A DNA stretch of 64,000 nt, from assembly GCA_025353725.1 (NCBI GenBank), contig JANXOF010000082.1:1-64000 (forward strand). Direction: 5' to 3'. The notes under the pieces are model-generated. The model searched no databases. It worked only from the letters and a program-made list of their open reading frames with translations, and was not told the origin of the DNA. This stretch comes from Polyangiaceae bacterium (GTDB taxonomy: Bacteria; Myxococcota_A; Polyangia; Polyangiales; Polyangiaceae). Positions 24,212-33,580 of the stretch are shown in pieces. Position numbers and translations under genes: made by a program. Position 1 is the stretch's first letter. The number at the start of each line of letters is the position of its first letter.

Positions 24212-26641
24212 TCATGTCACGGGCGGATCCGTAACGCGCTCGAAGTGGCGATGGCGTGCGATAGCCGTGACGAACTCGGGCAGCGCATTTTCTGCCTTGT
24301 CGTGGCGGCCGATGAGCATGCCCGGATCCGGCGCGCCGGACGGCAAGTTCGCGTGAGCTCCCGCCTTCGTCGTGAGATCGACGCCAGCGCCCAGGGCTAG
24401 AATCGGCTTTGCGTGGCGGTACTGGTCCCTAATGAAATCAGCCGCTTGGTCAAGATTCACGAGGATTTCGACCGCCTGCTTGCCGCCGGGAACGGCAACG
24501 GCGTCGAACAGCACGCCCGGCATGATCTCGAGAGTCGCCTCGACCTCGAGCGAGCCGCCTTGCTCGGTCGCGAGGGTTCCGAGTCGAACACCGATGTAAC
24601 GTGGGAACGCCCCTTGGGCCGCGAGCCCCGCGTGAAGTGCCTCCGCGGCATCTCCATCAACGCCATCGGCGACGAGAATCGCGACGCGCCGCGTGCGGAT
24701 ATTGCGGTCGCCCGGTTGCGAGAACACCGAGAGCGCGGCGGAGGCGGTGACTTCGGGAGCTACCGGAGTCTTTAGAGCTTTCGGCATCGCCTTCGGCATA
24801 CGGATTCCGAGTTCGCCTGAAAGCGCCTTTGCGAACGATTCGTCTACATTTGCGAGCGAGGAGACCATCCGCTCGCGAATGGCCGGCGTCTGTACTTTCG
24901 TAAGCTCGAAACGGAACGCGCCAAGAATGTGCTGCTTTTCGATTGCGGTCTGGCTGTTGTAAAAAAGCGTTGCCTGCGTGTAGTGGTCGGCAAATTTCGC
25001 GGGCTTGCCGCGCACCTTGTCGCCGGCAACGGGCTCTCGGTAAGACGTAAACCCTGCGGCGCCGGCTTGGAAGGGACAACCGCCCGCGAGCGAGTTCGGC
25101 TCGTAAGAGACTCGCCCACGATGAATGGCCTGGCGATGGAGTCCGTCTCGTTGGTTGTTGTGTACCTGAGCGACGGGGGAGTTGATTGGGATTTCGTGAA
25201 AGTTTGGCCCGCCGAGGCGCGTAATCTGCGTATCAATGTACGAGTGGATACGCCCGGCAAGGAGCGGATCGTTCGAGAAGTCGATGCCAGGCACCACATG
25301 CGCCGTGCAAAAAGCGACTTGCTCTGTCTCCGCGAAGAAGTTGTCGGGATTTCGATTGAGGACCATCTTTCCGACGGGAGTGAGCGGAACGAGCTCCTCC
25401 GGAATAAGCTTGGTGGCATCGAGTACGTCGAAGGTAAAACTCTCGGCCTGCGCCTCCGAGAACATTTGGAAGCTAAGTTCCCATTCGGGGAAGGCACCGG
25501 CCTCAATGGCCTCCCAAAGGTCACGACGATGCCAATCCGGATCAGCGCCGCAGATCTTTACCGACTCGTCCCAGTCGAGGCAATGAGTGCCCGCCACGGG
25601 GCGCCAGTGGAACTTTACGAACGTCGACTTGCCTTCGGCGTCGACGAGGCGGAACGTGTGGACACCAAACCCCTGCATCATTCGATAACTGCGCGGTAAT
25701 GTACGATCGGACATTGCCCACATCATCATGTGAGTTGATTCCGGCATGAGCGAGATGAAGTCCCAGAACGTATCGTGGGCTGTCGCGGCCTGCGGAATAC
25801 CAAAGTGTGGCTCTGGTTTGGCGGCATGAATGAGGTCGGGAAACTTCATCGCGTCTTGAATAAAGAAGACGGGAATGTTGTTTCCGACAAGGTCCCAGTT
25901 GCCTTCGTCGGTATAGAACTTTACTGCAAAGCCGCGCACGTCGCGTGGGGTGTCGGCCGAGCCTCGCTCGCCGATGACCGTCGAAAAACGGGTGAACACA
26001 GGCGTACGCTTTCCGGCCTTGGCGAAGACCGATGCACGCGTTACGGACTCCATCGAGGCATAGCATTCGAAGTAGCCATGGGCGGCGTTGCCGCGCGCGT
26101 GGACGATGCGCTCGGGAATACGCTCGTGGTCGAAGTGAGTGATCTTCTCCCGGAGAACGAAATCTTCGAGGAGCGCCGGACCGCGAAGGCCCGCTTTAAG
26201 GGAGTGCTGGTTGTCCGCCACCGGGACGCCGTGATTGGTTGTCAGGCGCTGGCCCGACGAATCTGCGCGAACTTGATCGAGAGGCGGGCTTCCAGGACTT
26301 TTCCCGAGCTCGAGCTTGCCAGTACCCGTCTTCGGTGAGGCCACTGTTTCGGTCAGGGTGCTCGCGGTAACACGTGGGTCCTGCGCGTCGACAGTCGCTC
26401 CTTCGAGCGGGACATAGGACGCCTCCCCATACTCGCTCGCCTTATTTTTGTTGTAGGGCATTGCATCGACGAGGGCATCGACGCCTTCCATTTTTTCCAC
26501 GGCGGCATTCGTAGGCGATGGGCGGTCGCTTCGCGAGGGACCGCTAACGGTCGAACGAGCACTTTTCGCCGTCGCTGAAGCGGTGTCAGACTTCGAGGTA
26601 GCGCTTTTCGTTGGTTGAGTCATTGGTGTCATCGATTCCAA
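24212..26641 (-). CDS. katE: large-subunit (clade II) haem catalase with C-terminal DJ-1-like domain
   Basis: 809 residues, longer than E. coli HPII (753). The catalytic His181 is in [12 protein letters not shown], the distal Asn in [11 protein letters not shown] (254/255), and the proximal haem ligand Tyr468 in [15 protein letters not shown]; spacing from His to Tyr equals that in HPII. The C-terminal ~150 residues ([27 protein letters not shown]) form the flavodoxin/PfpI-DJ-1-like domain typical of clade II. It breaks down hydrogen peroxide in the cytoplasm. The extra N-terminal ~50 residues are Ser/Thr/Ala/Lys-rich and look disordered; a later start is possible. Transcribed alone. Confidence 0.96.
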   Translation of the reverse strand: MESMTPMTQPTKSATSKSDTASATAKSARSTVSGPSRSDRPSPTNAAVEKMEGVDALVDAMPYNKNKASEYGEASYVPLEGATVDAQDPRVTASTLTETVASPKTGTGKLELGKSPGSPPLDQVRADSSGQRLTTNHGVPVADNQHSLKAGLRGPALLEDFVLREKITHFDHERIPERIVHARGNAAHGYFECYASMESVTRASVFAKAGKRTPVFTRFSTVIGERGSADTPRDVRGFAVKFYTDEGNWDLVGNNIPVFFIQDAMKFPDLIHAAKPEPHFGIPQAATAHDTFWDFISLMPESTHMMMWAMSDRTLPRSYRMMQGFGVHTFRLVDAEGKSTFVKFHWRPVAGTHCLDWDESVKICGADPDWHRRDLWEAIEAGAFPEWELSFQMFSEAQAESFTFDVLDATKLIPEELVPLTPVGKMVLNRNPDNFFAETEQVAFCTAHVVPGIDFSNDPLLAGRIHSYIDTQITRLGGPNFHEIPINSPVAQVHNNQRDGLHRQAIHRGRVSYEPNSLAGGCPFQAGAAGFTSYREPVAGDKVRGKPAKFADHYTQATLFYNSQTAIEKQHILGAFRFELTKVQTPAIRERMVSSLANVDESFAKALSGELGIRMPKAMPKALKTPVAPEVTASAALSVFSQPGDRNIRTRRVAILVADGVDGDAAEALHAGLAAQGAFPRYIGVRLGTLATEQGGSLEVEATLEIMPGVLFDAVAVPGGKQAVEILVNLDQAADFIRDQYRHAKPILALGAGVDLTTKAGAHANLPSGAPDPGMLIGRHDKAENALPEFVTAIARHRHFERVTDPPVT

Positions 26642-26943
26642 GAATGAAGTGGGCTTGAGTGCGCGCTTGGGTTGTGAGAAACGCGCATCCGTGTCAGCAC
26701 AATTCGTTCCGTTGCGGGCGAATGCGAATCGCGCGCTTGTGCCGGGCGCGGTTCCGCAATGCTGCCACGATGTGACGTAAGCGCGCCTCCAGGCGCAGCT
26801 CGGCTGAACGCTCGTCGAGAGCTGAGAATTGCCTTTCGAAGGCCGCCGTGCCTGCGGCTCACTGTCCCTAAATTGCTTGTCGGCGGGGTGGCGCGCGCGG
26901 CCACGAGAACCACGCTTTCGCTCTATGCTACCCTCGTGCGCCC
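26642..26943. other. divergent intergenic region, katE / M15-like gene
   Basis: 302 bases between the starts of katE (minus) and the M15-like peptidase (plus). Both promoters must lie here. I see no clear sigma70 pair, no OxyR- or other recognisable operator that I can defend, and no RNA gene. Confidence 0.4.
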
Positions 26944-27702
26944 ATGGGAAGTGTTGGAGTCTCCGCCGTCGCCCTCCTCGTCACCGCGAGCGCTGCGACA
27001 GCCGCGACAGCCGCGACAGCGTTAGGCGCTGGGCCGTCTCTTTTCGCTTCACCAAAGGCACATACTCGGGCCCCGCGTGTGTTGTTTGCGGAGGGGCGAG
27101 CATTGCTTACGGCCAGTGCGCCCGGCATCGAGGGACCAGCCCTTCCCGCGCTCGGAGCCGAGGGCACGGACTTCGTCACCGTCGTGAATCCCTCGACGAA
27201 CCACGAAGCGAGGCTATGCCTCTACGACGCGGACGGGGCCGTTGACCGCGCCGCTGCGCGCACCTTCATGCGCGTCGCCGGCCGCACGGCGACCACGCCT
27301 GAAGACGCGGGCGACGATGACGAGCGACTTGATCTGCGCTTGGTGCAGCTGGCGATTCGAACGGCGGTTCATTTTGGCGGCGCATCGATTCGCGTAATCA
27401 GTTCTTCGAGGCCTGGCGCACGCGGGAAACACGGAACCGGTGAGGCGCTCGACTTCGCGCTCGAGGGCGTCGCGGCGTCAGTGCTCGCGACTTACTTGCG
27501 GGACACACCGCGCGCAGGTGTTGGACACTACACGCATCCTAAAACGCAGTACGTACATTTGGACGTCCGCGAGCAAAGCTGTCACTGGACCGATGCGTCA
27601 CCACCCGGAATTACCTGGCGCGAAAAACTGCTTCAGGATCCGAAACGCGCGGAGCGCGATGCGTCGTGGTCTCCTGCGCTCGACCTGCCCGAGCGGCGAT
27701 AG
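26944..27702 (+). CDS. exported YcbK/DUF882-type M15-like peptidase
   Basis: 252 residues. The N terminus (GVSAVALLVTASAATAATAATALG) is a signal peptide whose Ala-Thr repeat comes from a 9-base tandem repeat (ACAGCCGCG, ~26998-27022). The C-terminal half matches the D,D/L,D-carboxypeptidase-like zinc fold of YcbK/MepK: SSSRPGARGKHGTGEALDF gives the metal-binding HxxxxALD segment and GVGHYTHPKTQYVHLDVRE supplies the remaining H-x-D ligands. These enzymes cut peptidoglycan cross-links in the periplasm. Position relative to katE is divergent; the stop is two bases from the convergent lipase-like gene's end. Confidence 0.78.
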   Translation: MGSVGVSAVALLVTASAATAATAATALGAGPSLFASPKAHTRAPRVLFAEGRALLTASAPGIEGPALPALGAEGTDFVTVVNPSTNHEARLCLYDADGAVDRAAARTFMRVAGRTATTPEDAGDDDERLDLRLVQLAIRTAVHFGGASIRVISSSRPGARGKHGTGEALDFALEGVAASVLATYLRDTPRAGVGHYTHPKTQYVHLDVREQSCHWTDASPPGITWREKLLQDPKRAERDASWSPALDLPERR

Positions 27703-27704
27703 CG

Positions 27705-28496
27705 CTAAGTCGCCTCGGGCACGCCGACGGCTCGATCGACGCGTGCCGGTTGTCGCTCGCGGATGCACCTTAGAACGGTGGCAATCGAATCGGGGTCGAA
27801 CAGCAACGAGTTGTGACCGCGGCCGGGAAGGACCGTAACTTCACCGCGCGGAAAGATGGCACTTTCGCAGGGCACGATGACCCTATCAGCGTCGGCAACG
27901 ATCGACATGTGTGGCACGGCGTGTTCGTGAGCGCGCGTTCGAAGTCGAGCGAGGAGGGGGCTCGTCCGGCAAAGATCTGCACCCACAAGGAAACGGAAGG
28001 GGCGCGCGCGTTCGGTTCCGCCGAATGGGCTCCCCAAAGAGATGGTTTGTGTGACGCGCTCATGTCCGCCTAGCTCCTGCACGTACCAACGCGCGACGAG
28101 CCCACCAAGACTGTGCCCTACCAGGTGGATCCGGCAGCCCGCGGGGATGCGAGCGACGAGGCGCGCGAGGCTGCGCCCGATTCGCTCGATGCCGGCGCCA
28201 GGTGCGTGGCTAAAGCTCGCGACCTTGGCCTGGGCCTCGCTCACGAGCCGCTCGCGCATCGGGCGAAAAACGCCCGCGCTGGCAAAAAAGCCGTGAACAA
28301 GGACCACTACGTCGTCGTGTGACGCGGCGTGGACAGGAACAATGGGCGCAATGTCCTGTGTCATCAGGGCCACTTCGCGAAGCGTGGCGAGCGTTTCCGT
28401 CAGCCGTGAGCGAACCGACCAGGGGGTACGGGCGAAGTAGCCGGGCGCCGCATGTTCGTCTGCGCCGTAAAGCGGCGGAATGGCATCGTCGAACAT
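27705..28496 (-). CDS. lipase/PGAP1-type alpha/beta hydrolase
   Basis: 263 residues. VVVLVHGFFASAGVF is the oxyanion strand, IHLVGHSLGGLVARWYV the nucleophile elbow, and SLGSPFGGT, the Asp in IVADADRVI and the His in LPGRGHNSLLF complete the triad, in the style of lipase class 2 / palmitoyl-esterase-like hydrolases. No signal peptide. The ATG at 28496 is chosen over a TTG directly before it. Substrate is unknown. It is divergent from the thioesterase gene (65 bases between starts). Confidence 0.82.
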   Translation of the reverse strand: MFDDAIPPLYGADEHAAPGYFARTPWSVRSRLTETLATLREVALMTQDIAPIVPVHAASHDDVVVLVHGFFASAGVFRPMRERLVSEAQAKVASFSHAPGAGIERIGRSLARLVARIPAGCRIHLVGHSLGGLVARWYVQELGGHERVTQTISLGSPFGGTERARPFRFLVGADLCRTSPLLARLRTRAHEHAVPHMSIVADADRVIVPCESAIFPRGEVTVLPGRGHNSLLFDPDSIATVLRCIRERQPARVDRAVGVPEAT

Positions 28497-28561
28497 CAAC
28501 GCTTCCTACACTGCACGAACCGTGCGAGCCGCTCACTGGCTTGCTAGGCTGCGCGGCCCCT

Positions 28562-29080
28562 ATGGAATCCGCATCTAAGGCTGAACTCGCCCGCGCGCGC
28601 TCTACTTTCGTGCTCTCGGTAGAGGTGGATAACCGCGCGATCGATATGCTCGGCCACGCAAGCAATATCCAGTACTTACAGTGGATTCAGGACGTTGCCG
28701 TCGCCCACTCGGCCGCGGTCGGTCTCGACATGGGAGGCTACACCAAGCTTGGCGCTGTCTTCGTCGTCAGGCGGCACGAGGTGGACTACCTGCGTTCGGT
28801 CGTACGCGGTGACCAACTCGAGCTGCGTACATGGATCGACAGTGTCTCAGCCGCGAAGTGTCAGCGCGCCACGGAGGTAGTCCGCCTGGCTTCATCGGTC
28901 ACGGAGCGGATCATCGTCGCCCGCGCGATGACGACATGGGGTTACATCGAGCTCGCCACGGGTAGGCCCACGCGCATCCCCGATTCGGTACGCGTGGCAT
29001 TTGCTCAGCCAACGCTTCGGGAGCTTGCCTGCGCGCGTTCACCGAGTGAGCCAGACGTGGTAGTTCCGGTACGGCCCTGA
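28562..29080 (+). CDS. hot-dog-fold acyl-CoA thioesterase (4HBT/YbgC type)
   Basis: 172 residues. TFVLSVEVDNRAIDMLGHASN followed by YLQWIQDVAVAHSAAVG is the hot-dog motif: the beta strand, the 'D..GH.SN..YL.W' active-site segment and the long hydrophobic helix. GAVFVVRRHEVDYLRSVVRGD and TTWGYIELATGRPTRIP complete the family pattern. Members hydrolyse acyl-CoA or aroyl-CoA thioesters in the cytoplasm. Note that the usual catalytic Asp region reads IDMLGHASN. The 3' end overlaps the 3' end of the convergent membrane-protein gene by 42 bases. Confidence 0.83.
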   Translation: MESASKAELARARSTFVLSVEVDNRAIDMLGHASNIQYLQWIQDVAVAHSAAVGLDMGGYTKLGAVFVVRRHEVDYLRSVVRGDQLELRTWIDSVSAAKCQRATEVVRLASSVTERIIVARAMTTWGYIELATGRPTRIPDSVRVAFAQPTLRELACARSPSEPDVVVPVRP

Positions 29081-31054
29081 GGTCGCCTCGAGTGTCAGGA
29101 CGTCCCCGAGGGCTGGCGCGTTGATGGTGGCCATGACCTCGCGCCACGTGCCGCCTTGTGGTGTCACCATCTCGAATGCGGTCGTTCCTGCCGTCGAGCG
29201 AATGCGGAGCCCACGGGCGTTCGCATCCACGCGCACGATGACGCGCACTCGCTTGGCATTGCCGCTGTTCCTCACGACAAAGGTTTCCGAGGCGCCTTCA
29301 GGAATGATTCGCCCTCCGTCGAAGCGACGCGCGCCACTCGCATCGGCAAGGACCTCGAGGGTCGTCCAACCGCCGCGCGGCACCGGCGACACGTAGCCGT
29401 GCTCCTCTTCGCTTACGATGTCGGCGATATCAAGTTCGTCGATGAGATTTGTTCGCGTTGAAAAAGGCGAGGCCTCGAGCGCACTCCAGTCAGCGCGATA
29501 AATTACTTTCGTCGCGCCTCCGCAAATGAGGTTATCCGTGAGGGTAACTCTCGAGAGCTCGACGCCAAACGTAGATGTGATGAGTCCGAACCAATTCGGA
29601 TAGAGTGCCAAGTAGGTAGGGCGCTCCTCTGCAGTTAGCCGCTCAATGAGTTCGACGGTCGCAGCCTCACCATGCACCGCCGCGCGCGCGAACGGCATCC
29701 TTCGGTAGCCGCCTAGCCCGAGTGCGTCGAGCGCGGGTCGCCCAGAGACGAATGGAATCGCACCCGCGTCGCCTAAAAGCACGCGCGAGCCGGGGGCCGT
29801 GGTCGTCGCGAGGCGCATGGCGATTTCGATCTGTTGATCGCGAATGTTCGCGACTGCCCGTTGAAAATGTTTCATTTGCACGGGTATTCGCGTCGCGCAA
29901 AGACCCGAAGTCGTTAGGCCTATCGCCCCTGCGAGCCACGGTCCGTAGGGCCTCGCGATGGCTCGCGCGATCGTCGCCACGCCGAGACCAACAGCCACGA
30001 ACACGAGCAGCAGCGCGGGCGCGTAGTAACGAAAGTTATGGTACGGCGCGTTGCTGTTCGAGGCGACGAGAAGCACCCACCCGGTCGCGCCGAGAAGGCA
30101 CGCCCCCGCGAGGCTACGTCGTTTCGGGGAGAGAAGCGCGGTGACGGCGAGTGCGGGTATGACGATACTCGACGGCGAGGTGGCGAAGAGCTCGGTACGA
30201 ACTCCCTTTAGCGCGAAAAGAACTAAGTTTTCGGCATAGACTCGAGCGCGGTCGACGTCGCTGAGATAGGGATTCGACGACAATAGTTTGAGCTGAGCGC
30301 CTGCGGATTGCGCCTGGCCGCTAAACACGCGGTTCGTGGCCAAGACAAGCGCGGTGACGGCGACGCCCGGAACCGCCGCGCGAAGGATGGCAGCGACTCC
30401 AGAACGCCGCTGAGCGCCGCGTGCCGCGACCACGGTAAAGATCGCGACGAGCACGCCGGACTCGGGACGCAGGAGCACGAGCACGGCGCCCCACACGCCG
30501 AGTGTCGTTTGTGCGGCTTCACGCGTGCGTCCGCGGCGTTCGTCGATGTGGCTGCGCGTGGCTTCAAGCGCAAGAAGACTTTGACCGAGGGCGGCCGCAA
30601 ATGTCGCCACCTCCATACCGCTGAACAGCGACCAATCGACGATGCCAACGGAAAGCGGAAGCAGGGCGATGCACCAGGAGAGCCACGGCGCACAGGGACG
30701 TACGAGCGTGCGGAGCGACCGAAGGAAGGAGGCGACCGCAAAAACTGCGACAATAGCGGCCCACACGCCCATGAGTCGCCCTCGAAACCCGAGGCAAAAC
30801 CCCGCCGCGAGGACGACCGCGTAGAGCGGTGACGTCTCGCCGGACGAGTAGCCGTTGCCGGGAATCCATTCGAACGGATGCCCGAGCGCGAGGGAGCGCG
30901 CGAAGTCAAAGTGGATGTAGACGTCATCGAGTGGAGCCGGAAAGAACCCGCGCGCGGCTCGGTAGGACGGCAGCCAGAAGAGGGCGCCCGCGGCCGTGGC
31001 GAAGGCAAGCGAGGCCACGAAAGACCGAAGGTTTGATGTCGCTGGCCGCCGCAT
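29039..31054 (-). CDS. large polytopic membrane protein (GT-C glycosyltransferase-like)
   Basis: About 671 residues from ATG 31054. Residues ~10-430 contain some ten hydrophobic segments; the first loop after helix 1 carries APLDDVYIHFDFARSLALGHPF, an acidic pair followed by a 'F.ARSL..GHP..' segment, which recalls GT-C type (dolichyl-phosphate-mannose type) glycosyltransferases. The C-terminal ~240 residues are soluble and include a beta-rich end. Such proteins transfer sugars from lipid-linked donors in the envelope, but the donor and acceptor are not deducible. Its 5' end is divergent from the TPR gene, its 3' end overlaps the thioesterase by 42 bases. Confidence 0.6.
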   Translation of the reverse strand: MRRPATSNLRSFVASLAFATAAGALFWLPSYRAARGFFPAPLDDVYIHFDFARSLALGHPFEWIPGNGYSSGETSPLYAVVLAAGFCLGFRGRLMGVWAAIVAVFAVASFLRSLRTLVRPCAPWLSWCIALLPLSVGIVDWSLFSGMEVATFAAALGQSLLALEATRSHIDERRGRTREAAQTTLGVWGAVLVLLRPESGVLVAIFTVVAARGAQRRSGVAAILRAAVPGVAVTALVLATNRVFSGQAQSAGAQLKLLSSNPYLSDVDRARVYAENLVLFALKGVRTELFATSPSSIVIPALAVTALLSPKRRSLAGACLLGATGWVLLVASNSNAPYHNFRYYAPALLLVFVAVGLGVATIARAIARPYGPWLAGAIGLTTSGLCATRIPVQMKHFQRAVANIRDQQIEIAMRLATTTAPGSRVLLGDAGAIPFVSGRPALDALGLGGYRRMPFARAAVHGEAATVELIERLTAEERPTYLALYPNWFGLITSTFGVELSRVTLTDNLICGGATKVIYRADWSALEASPFSTRTNLIDELDIADIVSEEEHGYVSPVPRGGWTTLEVLADASGARRFDGGRIIPEGASETFVVRNSGNAKRVRVIVRVDANARGLRIRSTAGTTAFEMVTPQGGTWREVMATINAPALGDVLTLEATSGPYRNYHVWLTR

Positions 31055-31092
31055 TTGCTTGGTTGCGCGCGGCCATGCTAGCGGTCTCCGCC

Positions 31093-31566
31093 ATGGATCG
31101 CGATGCAGCACAGTGGGAAGCCGTCGAAGAAGCCGCCGAGCTCATGCACGAGGAGAGGTTTCACGAGGCACTTCGCGTCCTGCGCGCGATCTTGACGGTC
31201 GACCCTCAGAATGGTTACGCGTTTTTCTTTCTCGGTCAGGCTCTCTATGAGGTCGGTGAAATCGAACCCTCGCGCGATGCTTACCGCGCGTGTTTGATGC
31301 GGGCACCGAATCACCTCGGTGCGCGGATCGCGCTCTGCCACGTCGAACGCAAGCTCGGTCGACATCGCGAGGCGATCAAGGAGGGCATGATTGCCGTGGA
31401 CCAGTCACCGCATGACGGCGACGCGATGTACGCCGTGGGAATCGCGTACGCGGCGCGGGGCGATAACCCCGCCGCGCGGCGCTATCTCGAGGCGTTCCTT
31501 AGAGCGAAGCCCGAGCTCGAAACGCGCCTCGAAGTCGAAGCGCTTCTCTCAACGATGATCGATTGA
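31093..31566 (+). CDS. small TPR-repeat protein
   Basis: 157 residues from ATG 31093, made of about four TPR units: AAELMHEERFHEALRVLRAIL, NGYAFFFLGQALYEVGE, LGARIALCHVERKLGRHREA, DAMYAVGIAYAARGDNPAARRYL. It has no signal peptide and should act as a cytoplasmic protein-binding adaptor. Upstream in-frame ATGs at 31036 and 31075 are possible; 31036 has GAAGG close by but would overlap the start of the divergent membrane-protein gene, so I prefer the shorter form. The partner protein is unknown. Confidence 0.72.
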   Translation: MDRDAAQWEAVEEAAELMHEERFHEALRVLRAILTVDPQNGYAFFFLGQALYEVGEIEPSRDAYRACLMRAPNHLGARIALCHVERKLGRHREAIKEGMIAVDQSPHDGDAMYAVGIAYAARGDNPAARRYLEAFLRAKPELETRLEVEALLSTMID

Positions 31567-31627
31567 GCGACTCGTTCGCCCGCGTCGCGGCGATGAACGA
31601 TGACCTACCGCGCGAATCCGCCAGCTC

Positions 31628-31670
31628 GAACTGCGCTCACTGAGCCTCGCTGTCCTATTGAGCGCAGTTC
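31628..31670. repeat. 12-bp perfect inverted repeat between convergent genes
   Basis: GAACTGCGCTCA at 31628-31639 is exactly complemented by TGAGCGCAGTTC at 31659-31670 with a 19-base spacer. It lies after the TPR gene stop and reaches into the last codons of the minus-strand lipoprotein gene. No T-run follows on either side, so it is not a classical intrinsic terminator, but it could protect or end both convergent transcripts. Confidence 0.7.
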
Positions 31671-32329
31671 TCGAATCTGAACTGCGACGAGCTCTTGCAA
31701 ATCTGCTTCGTGTCCTCGTACTCGGCGTTGGCACATTCGACCGTTGCCCAAATGCGCCCCGCGGCAACGCCTTGCCCAGCGTCTGGACTGAACCGCGCCA
31801 CGCACTTCAGATCGGTGAAGGTTTCTCCTCGCTTGCTCAGCGACACCGTGATGTCGTTTTGGTCTCCCGTTGGGCGGAACAAGCCGCTTATCGTCATGGC
31901 GCCGCCGGTTGCACCACTAAGCTGCGCGGAGGCACGGACGTCGAAGCCGTCACCCTTCGGAGTCACCGAACACGCAATCGACACGGTGCCCTGCTGATCG
32001 GCGGCTCCGTCGTCGACGGGCCGAGCGGGTTCGACAAGGCCGCTTTTCGGGTCGTCGGTGACCTTGTAGCCGCTCGCCGGGTTGCCAAAGCTTCCGATAT
32101 CAAACCATGTGCCGATCTTCCCGCAGTCTTTAGGGGAGTGAGTGCCAGGCGAAATCTGGCTCTCAAAGACCACGCGTGGAGTCGCTTGGACGTCATCCGA
32201 GCAACCGCCGAGCACGAGCGCTCCGAAGACGACCGAGGCGGCGACGAAACCAAACCCGCGCGCCGCGCGGGATAGAGGTGACACATTCCCACAGACTTCA
32301 AAGTGTTTGTAATCGTTGCGACGGAACAT
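31655..32329 (-). CDS. putative lipoprotein, function unknown
   Basis: 224 residues from ATG 32329. A positively charged N-terminal tail (MFRRNDYKHF) precedes a hydrophobic segment and the lipobox LVLGGC with the modified Cys at about residue 43, so it is probably outer-membrane anchored. The mature part has several Cys (CGKIG, IACSV, KCVARF, ECANA, ICKSS, ENCAQ), probably disulfide-bonded, and a beta-rich look (VRASAQLSGATGGAMTISGLF). It fits the many myxobacterial lipoproteins of unknown role; I recognise no family. Single gene, convergent with the TPR gene. Confidence 0.7.
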   Translation of the reverse strand: MFRRNDYKHFEVCGNVSPLSRAARGFGFVAASVVFGALVLGGCSDDVQATPRVVFESQISPGTHSPKDCGKIGTWFDIGSFGNPASGYKVTDDPKSGLVEPARPVDDGAADQQGTVSIACSVTPKGDGFDVRASAQLSGATGGAMTISGLFRPTGDQNDITVSLSKRGETFTDLKCVARFSPDAGQGVAAGRIWATVECANAEYEDTKQICKSSSQFRFENCAQ

Positions 32330-32400
32330 CGTTGGTCTCCCATTCGAAGGAAGGCGGACAGCGGAGCGCGGGCCTCTTCACTCTACATGAACAAACAAAG

Positions 32401-33567
32401 TCATCGAGGCGCTGCAGCAGAAAACCCGCGTTCAAGATCGTCTGCAAGGTCGTCTACGTCTTCCAGTCCGACGCTGAGCCGAATGAGACCGTCTCCGATG
32501 CCTAGTGTACGCCGGGTTTCCGCAGGTAGGCTCGCATGGGTCATGATGGCAGGGTGTTCGGCGAGTGACTCGACGCCGCCGAGACTCTCGGCGCAAACGA
32601 AGATCTTGAGCGATTCGAGGAACGCTTTGGCGGCGGGCAATCCACCGACCACCTCGAAGCTTATCATCCCACCCGGCGCCTTCATCTGACGTGAGGCCAC
32701 ATCGTGGCCTTTATGGGTTGTCAGCCCCGGGTAAAAAACGCGCGCTACTTGCTTGTGCTGAACGAGGTGGTCGACGAGCTTCCGCGCGCTCGCCACGTGT
32801 TGCTTCATTCGGACGCCGAGCGTTTTCAGCCCTCGAAGCACCAAGTAGCAGTCGAACGGGGCGGGCACGCCTCCGACGGATTTTTGGAGAAAGTGAAGTT
32901 TCTCAGCCAACGCGTCATCGCTCGTGAGCACGGCGCCTCCGATGACGTCTGAGTGTCCGTTGAGATACTTTGTGGTCGAGTGTACGACGAGGCTCGCCCC
33001 GAGGTCGAGCGGTCGCTGAAGCATCGGCGTTGCGAACGTGTTGTCGACGACGAGCGGTATACCCGCCTTTTTCGCTATTTCTGCGATCGCGGCAATATCG
33101 GTGATCTTCAGCATCGGGTTGGATGGCGTCTCGAGCCAAACAAGACGCGTATTGGGTCTTAAGGCGGCCTTCACCGCCTGAAGGTCGCTCATATCCATAA
33201 ACGTGGCTTCGAGACCCCAGGGCTTCATGACCTTGTCGAAAATGCGAAAGGTTCCGCCGTACACGTCATCTCCGCAGAGCACGTGGTCGCCGCTTTTCAG
33301 ACTTAGGAGCACGGCCGTTGTCGCCGCGCACCCACTTCCGAAGGTGATGCCGTGCTTTGCGCCTTCGAGCGCCGCGAGGCAGCCTTCGAGCGCGGTGCGT
33401 GTCGGATTTCCCGCACGTGAGTAGTCATAGGCGTCGTAGATACCCGGTGATTTCTGAGCGAACGTGCTCGCGAGAACGATCGGCGTCATCACGGCGCCGT
33501 GAATGGGGTCTGGCTCTTGACCGGCGTGAATGCAGAGCGTTTCGAGGCGATGCCCGGTGTCCGTCAT
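32401..33567 (-). CDS. cystathionine gamma-synthase / gamma-lyase (Cys/Met metabolism PLP enzyme)
   Basis: 388 residues of the Cys/Met-metabolism PLP family. YDYSRAGNPTRTALEG, FGSGCAATTAVL, DDVYGGTFRIFDKV, LVVDNTFATP and SLVVHSTTKYLNGHSDVIGG with the PLP lysine at residue 200 are all present. The enzyme either makes cystathionine from a homoserine ester plus cysteine (MetB) or splits cystathionine (transsulfuration); sequence alone does not separate these. The ATG at 33567 has a GGAGGC ribosome site; the longer frame overlaps the kinase gene. It lies 13 bases after a degenerate protein-kinase gene on the same strand, so they likely share a transcript. Confidence 0.9.
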   Translation of the reverse strand: MTDTGHRLETLCIHAGQEPDPIHGAVMTPIVLASTFAQKSPGIYDAYDYSRAGNPTRTALEGCLAALEGAKHGITFGSGCAATTAVLLSLKSGDHVLCGDDVYGGTFRIFDKVMKPWGLEATFMDMSDLQAVKAALRPNTRLVWLETPSNPMLKITDIAAIAEIAKKAGIPLVVDNTFATPMLQRPLDLGASLVVHSTTKYLNGHSDVIGGAVLTSDDALAEKLHFLQKSVGGVPAPFDCYLVLRGLKTLGVRMKQHVASARKLVDHLVQHKQVARVFYPGLTTHKGHDVASRQMKAPGGMISFEVVGGLPAAKAFLESLKIFVCAESLGGVESLAEHPAIMTHASLPAETRRTLGIGDGLIRLSVGLEDVDDLADDLERGFSAAAPR

Positions 33568-33580
33568 GCCTCCGTGCTTA

